A stretch of DNA of 64,000 nt from the NCBI GenBank assembly GCA_037893225.1, contig JAZGUH010000199.1:3100001-3164000 (forward strand). Direction: 5' to 3'. Made by a program: the position numbers and the translations under genes. This DNA is from Hippasteria phrygiana. Taxonomy: Eukaryota > Echinodermata > Asteroidea > Valvatida > Goniasteridae. The notes under the pieces are model-generated. The model saw nothing but the letters and a program-made list of their open reading frames with translations, was not told the origin of the DNA and ran no database searches. Shown piece by piece: positions 27,601-35,530 of this stretch (positions are counted from its first letter, which is position 1; each line of letters opens with the position of its first letter).

Positions 27601-30600
27601 TTCTCAAGGCCAAAATGGAGCCAGCTGCCCTATATATCAAAACCTATCAAGTGACAGATTGAAACACACACAAACTGTGAGAGTTGGTGTTTAGAGTTTT
27701 TGATAGGCTGTGATAGTTACAAGTATAGGAGGGTTTACTAAATGTGAATGTAGGGAGTACAATGATAAAAGGGACATCTCCAAATCCCTGTAAATTGAAT
27801 TATATCCGTCGCTTATCTGTTTGAATTCCAGATTGCAAAAGAGATTCTTTAACAATTCTAAAATCCCGAAGGAAAAAAACCCTGAAATCAGGAAAAATCC
27901 TGACAAATCTCACCCCTGTATGTGGGCTTCATAAGCAATGTGGCCATTTTGTGGTCACAATGCAAAATTAAACCATTTTTTTTCAACAATCCCCAGCTTT
28001 TCAACCGACATGAGTCCCTCAACGTCCTAATCCCTACCCATCCTAGGAAAATAAAACTACATGGGAAAGGATCTTGAGAGGATTACCCCCCCCCCCCCCC
28101 CCCCCCCCCGGCCATCCTAGGATAATATTACCTCGGGCAGGATTTCAAACGGCTGCATAGATTGCTTCTTCCTCCGCTCGACCTCAGCCCTCGAATCCTT
28201 CTCAAAATGCAGACGGAATCTGTTCCGAGAAAAGAGAGATCGCGAAGGCACTAATAATACAAATAATAAGCACATGTAAAGCGCCATCTATCTAGAAATC
28301 TATTCCGAGGCGCTGGAGACGAAGAAAACAAGACAGAAACTGAAAGATAAGAGATCAAAATGGGTGCCTAATTAAAGTCAATTTGCAAACAAAAAAGCTC
28401 TTCAGTTTTGATTTAAATGTGTCCAAGGAAGTAGCTGTTCGAATGTCCAGTGGTAAATTATTCCAGATGAAATGATAATTAACGAAAAAGAAATGACATA
28501 CATTCATGGTTTTCAAACACCACTATACTGAAGCATCCCAACAAAAATTCCAGTATGGGTTGACTTTTTAAAAGCAGTTGAAAAAAAGTAGCTCACTTGT
28601 GTAACGGCGTATTACGAATCACCAGAATTGAGCTATCGCTAATTGGCATATAGCCATGCCAAGGGGTGGCTGGTTTTTCAATATTACTGACTATTCACAG
28701 CATTTAAAAAATTCTGACTGCTAATCCGACTGACTCGTTTGGAATACAGAAATATAGGCAAAGTCGGTTTCCCATCTCAATACATGTATCTTATTTTAAA
28801 TGATGTAATCAACCAATATTGTGGTACTCAACCAATTGTGGTACTCAACCAATTGTGGTACTCAACCAATTGTGGTACTCAACCAATTGTGGTACTCAAC
28901 CAATTGTGGTATTAATACTGAGTAACGAGGTATTTTGATAAGAGTAAAACTGCTTGTTCCCTTTGCAGAATCATTTTTTAGTTAGTCTATGATTTCACGC
29001 ATTCTGTATCAAATTGATAGTTGATGCGATTGGACACTGTTTTGCAAGGTGCGGTCATGCGAATCTGTAAGTACTTAGCGTGACAGGTCAACAGACCAAT
29101 CTAATAAGAACTGACCGTGACGGTTTGACCAATCAAAGCTTCGCGCACCACATTTTGTCAGACCATATTCATTGCTGTGATTGGCCAATACACCAAGAGG
29201 TGGTGCTTTGAATGGATCCGGCTATCCTGAGCAATCTGCCCGGCCTCCTCGACCCGCAAGCTGGATCACACTCTCTGCCACAGGAATGATTGATATCAGC
29301 TAAGCGACGATGGCACACAAGAAGCCACGGCCCCAAATCACTTTGATCCAGTTGCTAGGATACGTTTCACTTCAAGCTAGAACACCCCCCCCCCCCCAGT
29401 GTAGTAAAATCTAGCCTACATGCACAAACATGTACGTGGCCACTTTGTGCACTTGAATTTCAATTTATGGAAGGTACAATCTAACAGATACTGTACCAGG
29501 CATTTGTAATTTGGAGGACTGTATTTTGTACGGCTCAGCAGGTTGCTGTGTGAATACGTGGGTGGGGATGATATTAACGTTGATGAGTTGCATGCATAAC
29601 GTGACACTATAATGTATGTGGCTTGTTCAAGGAAATCTGGATAAAGTTGGACGTACATGTACATGTAAATGCTACATACAAATCAAAGTGTTTTTCTGTA
29701 TTGAAGGAGCTGTTGCACTTGTATACAAGTACCTCATGCATTGGTAGAATAGGAAACCACATACATGTATTTCTGATTCATGTGCACAAATATATGCGTG
29801 TGAACCACAACAATGGCAAATGATGTCACATTTGACGTCACAAATGACGTACAACTACCCGGTACGCTGTAATGGCTGTTAGATATACAAAATACATGAG
29901 CATAGACACAGTCTGCTGTAAACATGGCACTTGTGAATTTCGGAAAATATATATCCACTCATCGTGTCCACGGACGAATTCACGATGCTGTGTGCTCTAA
30001 AACCACTAAAATCCCAGAGGGAAACTGGGTCCCTCTTATCACCGAACCGAGCAAGCGCTTTTTTTTGCAACTCTCTTATTATTTGCATCTCAAGCATGCC
30101 GTAAGCAAGGCAAGTATAGGGGCAAGGCTGCATTATTTTACCAAGCAGAGGATATCAAAGTTTGCTGAAAAAATAAGAGCATCCCAATCTGGTTTTTTTT
30201 TGGCGGGGGTGTGCAGTGAACGAGGGTAGTGAACTGCCTTCTCATATCCATATGTACAGAGAGCCCTGGACAAAAATTATTGGACCAACAACATTTGTAA
30301 TACTTAATGTCACTCTGTGAGTGTCTACGATTGACTGGTAATTCATTCCCAAATCACAGTGTTTTACGATAATTTTGAAATTATGTTTTAACCCTAATGA
30401 AATTACCCCAAGCCTTACAAACTCCAGGTTGTGTTGAATTTTGATGGATTCAGGCGCTACGCCTTGGCACCATTACTTTACAAGGAGCTATGATGCCCCA
30501 ATTTGTCCAAGTCCAAAGAATGTGCCATAGGTATACTGCACAGTGTTGGATTTTGACAGGTTGAGGACACTTCCTAGTAAAAATGCCCAGGGGGTTTTAA

Positions 30601-33600
30601 CCCCTTGCGTACGGATGACGGAATATGGCGCAAAAAAAAAACAGTGCCACCAGGCCGGATGATGCAATTGGCCGCTGTTTGTGCAGTTTCAATCCATTGT
30701 TGGATTATTGTGTATATGTTATGCTTGACTGCACAAACACATTGTAGCGGTTCGCTTGGCTGCCAGAGCCGCCGCGGCACCCCGACGTCTCCCGTAAAAT
30801 ACCGTACTCAAGGGGTTAATGATTTTTGGATACTATTCCGACATGGCAAAAAATAAAAATAATCAAATTTGAAAAAGATAAATTTAAATGAGGTAACTGA
30901 AACCACTCAAATGAGATTGAGGCAACCATTGCATTAAATCTGACAATCTTGAAGTTTCAAATGTCAGTTACGGATAAATGCCACACGCAGTAAAATGGCT
31001 TGATACATGTACATGTACCTGTGATATGCTTCAAATTCCTTGTGGTCCAATATTTTTTTCCAGAGCTGTACATTTATATATTAACATCTTAGATTTTTTC
31101 CCCAAGATTTTTCACAAAAAATGGTTCAAGTCCGTTGTTCCATCTTTTTAACGAATGATTTATGAATAAATTAATTCAATAATTTACTTTTCTTTATTTC
31201 AAATTGTACAACTTTAAACCAAAAATTGCAATGCGCTGATGCTACATGTATTGTTCACATTCCCACATGTACGTGTATTTCTGGTAACCCTTTAAATGTC
31301 AGGTACTGTAAACTGAATTTTGAAATATGCGAAGGATGCAAATTGCTTTGCATAAATATTTGAAACATTATAGCACGTTCATGAGATAGAAACTGACATG
31401 CTATACATGAGATACATGCAGACCGTTCATCTGACCGACGGCGCACAGTGATGGCAAGTAGTCTGTCGTGAGTGCAGCGTGACATTATTGGATTACAATG
31501 TTCAATTATAACCTACTCAATTGCACAAGGTGAGGCATAATCAGACACCAGTCGCCCGTCATGCAATACTCCAGTTCTCACACATACATGGTATGCAACT
31601 CTATCTTACAACAATATGTGCATGATGTAAATTATTGCTTTCATCTGAAGTTAAAAGAAAGTGGTGTTTTTCAATATTATTAAAATCATTCCATTTCAGT
31701 TATTCAAGAAAGCGATGTTTTTGTTGGATAATGAACTACCTGTTAAAGAGCATGTAATAAATAACGGGAGAAAAATCATTCTTTAACTCATCAATACTAT
31801 TTTGAAGAAATACTTGTTAGAAATGAATTACAAATGAGCTTACATGTACAGTGTATGTTAAAGGGGCACATTGCCTCTGGGGGGGGGGGGGGTGCCCTTG
31901 GGCTACAAAAAACATCTGTCCTAAAATTAATATGGTTGGAAAGATCATTCAATAAAGTGCAAGACCATACAAAAGTCATTTTGGGGATGTACATGTAAGT
32001 TTGGTTCAGAAAAGTCGGTAAAACTGGAAAATTCAGACAGGTGCGCTTGTCTGTAGCCAATTGGCTGCACAATGTGTTGTGCCAGTCAATGCCTCAATGC
32101 TTCATTTCTTTCTGAATATTACATAAAAAGGTAGAGTTTTACACTCATTGGAAACGGGTTTAGGAATTAACCATTTACATAGTATGAGATGGACTTTGGG
32201 TGATTTCAGGGCAATGTTGCCTTTAACCCTAACCTACCTGAATCCATCAAAATCCATACCCCTGTTTTGGAGGATTTTGTTGGATTCAGGATACTTCCAT
32301 ATTGAAAACGGGGGGATTTTGATGGATTAAGGCTTGTAAGCCTAGCGTTACTGCAGGATTTTGATGGATTCAGGATACCTCCCATATTGAGCAGTCACCA
32401 AAACTAACTTTTTGTGCATGACAAAATAGGTGGATTTTGGCGGATTTGGGATACTTTCTAGTGAAGTTACCCAAGGGGTTAGGGTTAAAGCATAGGGGTA
32501 TTTTGCTCAAGGATGGACAATGCGAGCGCGGAGCGTGAAGCCCTTATGGCGTGGGATCTGGGGTCTGAGGTCTGCTTGCCTTAACCCCTTGCGTACGGAT
32601 GACGGAATATGGCGCAAAAAAAGACAGTGCCACCAGGCCTGATGACGCAATTGGCCACTGTTTGTGCAGTTTCAATCCATTGTTGGATTAAAGTGCCACC
32701 AGGCCGGATGACGCCATTGGCCACTGTTTGTGCAGTTTCAATCCATTGTTGGATTATTGTGTATAGGTTACGCTTGACTGCACAAACACATTGTAGCAGT
32801 TCGCTTGGCTGCCAAAGCCGCCGCGGCCCGACATCTCCCGTAAAATACTGTACTTAAGGGGTTAATGGGCCCGAAAAATGTTTGATTCTAGATGCTCTGT
32901 GGTGCAATCTGAGGCAATTCCTGTCCACTTTCCCTTGACTGTTTTGAGCATGTTTTTAACATTAAATATACCAAAAATTTAGTTCATTTGAAATTGTTTA
33001 GAATATACTCTTGCTCTTAAATTGATAGCATAGCGGTAGCATAGGGGCAGGGTTCAAGCGTAGTGCTAATTCTGAAAAGCGTAGTGGGTGCTAGCGCTAT
33101 TTAATTAACCCTCCTGTGCACCTGGCCAAAATCGACCCAGTTGTTGTACAGATCAAAACCTATCAAATGACAGATTGAAACACACACAAACTGTCAGAGT
33201 TGGTGTTTAGAGTTTTTGATAGGCTGTGATAGTTATAAGTATAGGAGGGTTTTAATGCCTGTCTAGAACACTGTAATGATCAGATGGAGCTTTTTCAAAC
33301 AAAGCTTTTATTCACACGAAAGAGCAGGGGGGGGGGGGGGGGTCTCCAAGTAGTATGAATAGGACCACAATTCATTGCAGTGCCTATTGTTTGCACTTAC
33401 GCTTAGCTGCACAGCCCGTTCTTGCTCTTCTAATGCGGTAATGGCTGAAAGTTTATTTTGTTTTAAGATGTCCACCCCCATTTTTCAAAATGGCTTTAAT
33501 TGACAGCAGAGTCCTTCAAATTGATTTAAATTGACTGCGAATGATTGGAATTTTTTTTTTAGAAAGTCCCCCCCCCCCCCCCCAGGATACTGCTACAAAA

Positions 33601-34944
33601 AAAATGGCAGAGTCACTAAATATTTTTAAATCTTGTCTAAAAGGTGAAATATCAAACAAACTCTCACTTGTAGCCTGCTGGCTCCTTACCTGTTGGGGTC
33701 ATGTTGCTTGCCTGCTTGGTGCTTGTTGCTGAATGGCTGCTGATTCAGCTTGTTCACATCTGGGACTGCGGCCCCGGCACGCTCTGTGTCCGAGCAAGAT
33801 TCACGGTCCTCTTCGCTGCTGTTCAACTCATAACTCTGCTGGCGCGAGCGATGTGAAATAGCTAAAAGTGCAATCAAATTTATCCAAAAAATATAAAAGT
33901 CACTAAAAACTCGGAGAGGACGCAAAATCTTTTTGATGGTGGGGTGGGAGAGCTAGAATAATGGTAATCGTTACCTTTAGGACACCTCTATTTTTTTACG
34001 AGTTCCGTTCAAAACTGACTTTTGCAGATGACTTTACAGTACCAAAGTGACTTTTGCAGGCTAAAGCAGTGTTTACTTGTTGTAATTTTGAAACGCACTT
34101 TCAAAGAAAATGTGACTTTCCTAAAAAAGGGGGGAAAAAAATTCAGTCAGAGACGTGAGGACTGACGTGCTCGTTGTAGTTTTTATATATCAAAACCCTG
34201 CCCTCTTTCCACAAAATTAAGCTTGCTCATATTCAACATGATTAGCGAACTATTTAGATCATGATTGATTCCAAGCACACAGAGTGACTTTTCCTGTCTG
34301 TATCATCGCAAAATATTGAGGTAAGTTCTAAAACATAAACTGTCTCCTTTGTTCTCTTATATGGAACGGGGTCCTAAGGTAACGATTACTAGAATAATTT
34401 ATATTTTTTGGATATTTAGAAAAACTACTAATTAGACATTTAAAATAATTTCCATTTTCACATTTTCTATTAAAACTCAATGACTTCAAGATTTTATAAT
34501 CATATAATTTTCAGTGATAATTCACAAATTCGGGACCGAGTCTAAATGAAACACATTTTTTTTTTTTGAGATCTAGCCTCTAGTCTAGCCTAGGGCCTAC
34601 ATGGCCTAGGCCTAATGTTAGAGTCAATTCAAATTTAGCATAATTTTGAAAATACTTTGAAATATTCGAGACACTGCATAAATTAAATTGTATGGTGGGA
34701 AGGATAACGTATATTTTGAAATGATACTAAATGATCATTCTTGACACTAATAATGAAACTGATAAAAATGAAATAATATTAACAACAAAAAACAGCGCCC
34801 TCTGTTGAAAATTACATCCCCCAGTAGTACTGCGTTTGTACCTGCGTTTGTTCGCTGGCTAGATCCATCTGGTTTTTTCTTGTCTCGCTTCTCCTGAAGT
34901 TGCTTCTTTTTCTGCTTCCCGCTGAATGGCTTCTTCCTCGGCAT
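18684..34944 (-). CDS. GNL1: GNL1, circularly permuted nucleolar-type GTPase (complete, 11 exons)
   Basis: Member of the YlqF/HSR1 circularly permuted GTPases, linked in other animals to ribosome biogenesis. Coding exons, 5' to 3' on the minus strand: 34842-34944, 33690-33861, 28132-28219, 24651-24848, 23699-23984, 22926-23015, 21810-21971, 21154-21332, 20060-20231, 19445-19585 and 18684-18940. Phases close exactly: 1848 nt, 615 aa, against 607 aa in human. The start is set at the MPRKKPFS N-terminus shared with vertebrate GNL1, followed by a Lys/Arg-rich tail typical of nucleolar targeting. G4 NKID lies at 236-239, before G1 GHPNVGKSS (367-375) and G3 DSPG (411-414), so the motif order is permuted. 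Vertebrate GNL1 has GFPNVGKSS, so the His in G1 is a local substitution. The C-terminus is acidic, then Arg-rich, and ends NKFALLSAE. Introns of up to 5.5 kb are full of MITEs and SINEs. The start codon faces that of ATAT1 586 bp away. Confidence 0.96.
19205..19390 (-). mobile_element. partial TTAA-type MITE (long form, reversed)
   Basis: GATGGAGCTTTTTCAAACAA and TTGGCTGCACAGCCC match the internal half of the long element at 63342-63642, and the same half occurs at 33283-33440 and 56380-56500. Both terminal repeats are missing here. A run of 17 G residues interrupts it near 19247. It lies in the GNL1 intron between exons 10 and 11. Confidence 0.65.
20310..20456 (+). repeat. tRNA-derived SINE with conserved 5' leader
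   Basis: GATAGCTCGGTTGGTAGAGC (D-arm like) and GGGTTCAAATC (T-arm like) follow a leader containing ACAAAGATACTGCCAAACTG and GAGACCCCC. The leader plus tRNA-like body recurs at 24400-24520 and 55713-55860, and inverted at 20560-20700. The anticodon loop lacks U33, so this is a SINE relic, not a functional tRNA. Confidence 0.7.
20560..20700 (-). repeat. tRNA-derived SINE, inverted relative to the previous copy
   Basis: Reverse complement of the family at 20310-20456: GAGCTATCTTGCC, then GGCGGTCCCCAAATTTG, TCTTTGTTCAGGGA and CTAGTCAGAAGTCATAAA. The two copies sit about 110 bp apart in opposite orientation inside the GNL1 intron between exons 8 and 9. Confidence 0.7.
22105..22200 (+). repeat. 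tRNA-like SINE fragment
   Basis: CGTGGCCTGGTGGTTTGGAG and GTGGGTTCGAGCCCAGC resemble D- and T-arms of a tRNA-derived SINE. No intact cloverleaf is visible. It lies in the GNL1 intron upstream of exon 7. Confidence 0.45.
22215..22457. mobile_element. TTAA-bounded MITE with telomere-like ends and internal CCTCAATCCTCC repeats
   Basis: Starts TTAACCCTAA and ends TTAGGGTTAA, with GGCATTA-like flanks on both sides. The interior is built of tandem CATCCTCAATCCTCCAAAAT-type units with GTGCTTCAATCACCATTC, closing in the inverse GAGGATTTTGGAGGATTGAG. A related truncated copy occurs at about 47790-47891. It lies in a GNL1 intron. Confidence 0.75.
23177..23323. mobile_element. MITE with GGGCATGCAACTT terminal repeats
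   Basis: Left GGGCATGCAACTTGGAA and right GAAAAGTTGCATGCCC are inverted. A second element with AGGCATGCAACT / AGTTGCATGCCT ends is at 39314-39742. No target duplication could be assigned. Confidence 0.6.
23370..23530 (+). mobile_element. TTAA-type MITE (short form)
   Basis: Left TTAACCCATTCTGTCCGGC, then TGTGCAGCCAAGCGTAATGC, GTGCAGGAATGCG and GGCCAGGTGGTC, with the right end GTATTCAAGAGGT. This is the internally deleted form of the element at 63342-63642. The right TTAA has decayed. It is followed at once by a tRNA-like SINE fragment. Confidence 0.75.
23530..23600 (+). repeat. tRNA-derived SINE fragment
   Basis: GTCTGCACTAGTAAGCAGGA and GTGGGTTCGAATCCCACCC match the copy at 37685-37800. 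It lies about 100 bp from GNL1 exon 5. Confidence 0.6.
24079..24261. mobile_element. MITE with about 24-bp terminal inverted repeats
   Basis: Left GTGTGTAAATACCAGCAATC and right GATTGCCGGTATTTACACAC are inverted repeats with few mismatches. Between them are CGGACCTCC, the self-complementary ACGATTTTCAATCGT and CAATCGTGGACC. The interior is the family amplified at 16305-16796. It is inserted in the GNL1 intron between exons 4 and 5. Confidence 0.8.
24400..24525 (-). repeat. tRNA-derived SINE
   Basis: On the minus strand: AGATAGCTCAGTCGGTAGAG, CCGGTACGGTATTCCGG and GCAGGTTCAAGTCCCGC, preceded by GGGAGACCCCC. It is cloverleaf-like, but the anticodon loop has C where U33 is expected. Confidence 0.7.
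25183..25470. repeat. degenerate GACAAA/GAGACA simple repeat
   Basis: Purine-rich, imperfect hexamer-like repeat (AGACAAAGAGACAAAG and similar) over nearly 290 bp. It leaves long open frames on the minus strand of low-complexity Leu/Cys/Phe/Ser composition, which are not coding. Confidence 0.8.
27587..27737. mobile_element. TTAA-type MITE with ACCCTCCT ends (copy 1)
   Basis: Starts TTAAAACCCTCCTG and ends AGTATAGGAGGGTTT. Internal segments ATCAAAACCTATCAAGTGAC and TTTTTGATAGGCTGTGATAG are also inverted. A full copy with TTAA on both sides lies at 33105-33255. Confidence 0.75.
28812..28912. repeat. 17-bp tandem repeat, about 6 units
   Basis: The unit AACCAATTGTGGTACTC is repeated almost without change. 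It contains CCAAT in every unit. Confidence 0.9.
29028..29190. promoter_or_regulatory. CCAAT-box cluster in a GNL1 intron (candidate)
   Basis: Five CCAAT/ATTGG pentamers occur within about 165 bp: CGATTGGAC, AGACCAATC, TGACCAATC and GATTGGCCAAT, the last counting twice. GACCAATC resembles NF-Y sites. There is no direct evidence of activity. It could be an intronic promoter or enhancer, or chance. Confidence 0.3.
30388..30600. mobile_element. TTAACCCTAA-type element
   Basis: Starts TTAACCCTAATG and contains TTGATGGATTCAGG and TTTTGACAGGTTGAGGA. It runs up to the TTAA shared with the element at 30597. It resembles 32223-32488, but the right end is poorly defined. Confidence 0.45.
30597..30819. 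mobile_element. TTAA-flanked MITE, CCCCTTGCGTACGG ends (copy 1)
   Basis: Left TTAACCCCTTGCGTACGG and right CCGTACTCAAGGGGTTAA are inverted repeats, with TTAA at 30597-30600 and 30816-30819. The interior has GTTTGTGCAG and CTGCACAAAC as an inner inverted pair, and GCCGCCGCGGCAC. The length is 223 bp with no coding capacity. The TTAA target duplication is characteristic of piggyBac-type transposition; the assignment is an inference. Confidence 0.85.
32223..32488. mobile_element. TTAA-flanked element with telomere-like ends
   Basis: Starts TTAACCCTAACC and ends GGGGTTAGGGTTAA. The interior repeats GGATTTTGATGGATTCAGGA with variations three to four times. The end sequence is shared with 22215-22457, 40375-40523 and the right end at 47888. 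Confidence 0.7.
32581..32865. mobile_element. TTAA-flanked MITE, CCCCTTGCGTACGG ends (copy 2, internal duplication)
   Basis: Same family as 30597-30819, with TTAA at 32581-32584 and 32862-32865. About 66 bp beginning AGTGCCACCAGGCC and ending CCATTGTTGGATTA is present twice in tandem, making this copy 285 bp. Confidence 0.85.
33105..33255. mobile_element. TTAA-flanked MITE with ACCCTCCT ends (copy 2)
   Basis: TTAACCCTCCTG at the left and AGGAGGGTTTTAA at the right, with TTAA at 33105-33108 and 33252-33255. The body is nearly identical to 27587-27737, including ACACACACAAACTGTCAGAG. Confidence 0.8.
33283..33440 (-). mobile_element. partial TTAA-type MITE (long form)
   Basis: GATGGAGCTTTTTCAAACAA and TAGCTGCACAGCCCG as in 19205-19390, again with a run of 17 G residues in the middle. 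The termini are lost. Confidence 0.6.
33964..34389. mobile_element. 426-bp non-autonomous element with 9-bp target duplication
   Basis: Begins GGTAATCGTTACC and ends GGTAACGATTAC. The inverted termini continue into TTTAGGAC / GTCCTAAG. The direct repeat TAGAATAAT flanks it at 33954-33962 and 34390-34398. A 9-bp duplication suggests a Mutator-like or similar transposase. It lies in GNL1 intron 1. Confidence 0.75.
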
Positions 34945-35530
34945 CTCTGCTCCAACGTTTGTCTGAATATCCCACAAAGTAATGCAGACCTGAACTGTCA
35001 ACCAGGGAAATGTCTAGGCTTTTCAGTTCTCCCGTCGAGTCCACAACATTTTTTGACAGACGACCTTTTTTTTTTCTGAAGGATCAATGAACTTTTTCCC
35101 GCTGGTATCCGTGCTTGCACTGTTGACTATGTTAGGGAGATCGGTTACCAGCTAACTCTGTAAATTCGGATGACCTCTTAAGAAGCATACTCGATTTATG
35201 CCAAGGGGTGTTATTTTGTATATAAAAGTATCAGAGGGGGATATTGAACATTTGTAGAGCGTATTTTTCAATCAAAAGCTACTTACAAATAGTCCAATAC
35301 AATAATGCATTTTAAATTTACGGAGAAAATATCTATATAAATATTACACTGGCGTATATAGATGATCTTGTGAAAATACACCCCTAAATTAATACAGCAT
35401 TCCAATCAATTGGCAACAAATTCATGAGATGCACACGTCGTGTAGTCATCAGGTTAAGTCTTAATTGGGCCACGAAATAGATGTTTTTATCAGATGCTGA
35501 TGTCGGATAAGTTTAAAATTTGACAGGGAG
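34945..35530. promoter_or_regulatory. divergent GNL1/ATAT1 promoter interval
   Basis: Start codons of GNL1 (minus) and ATAT1 (plus) are separated by 586 bp with no gene between, so the interval must hold both 5' untranslated regions and probably a shared promoter. A TATATAAAAG sequence at 35219-35228 points toward ATAT1. There is no CpG-island-like composition. Transcription start sites cannot be placed from sequence alone. Confidence 0.55.

Larger units (their letters stand above)
24849..28131. other. GNL1 intron between exons 3 and 4
   Basis: A 3.3-kb intron. It contains a degenerate GACAAA/GAGACA simple repeat at about 25183-25470, a MITE at 27587-27737 and a 24-nt poly-C run at 28086-28109 close to the exon 3 donor. 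No exon or gene was recognised in the rest. Confidence 0.6.
28220..33689. other. GNL1 intron between exons 2 and 3
   Basis: A 5.5-kb intron. It holds a 17-bp tandem repeat (28812-28912), a CCAAT-box cluster (29028-29190), four TTAA-bounded elements (30388, 30597, 32223, 32581), an ACCCTCCT MITE (33105) and a partial MITE (33283). Open frames around 29.4-31.5 kb have no family resemblance and no supporting splice structure. Confidence 0.6.
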
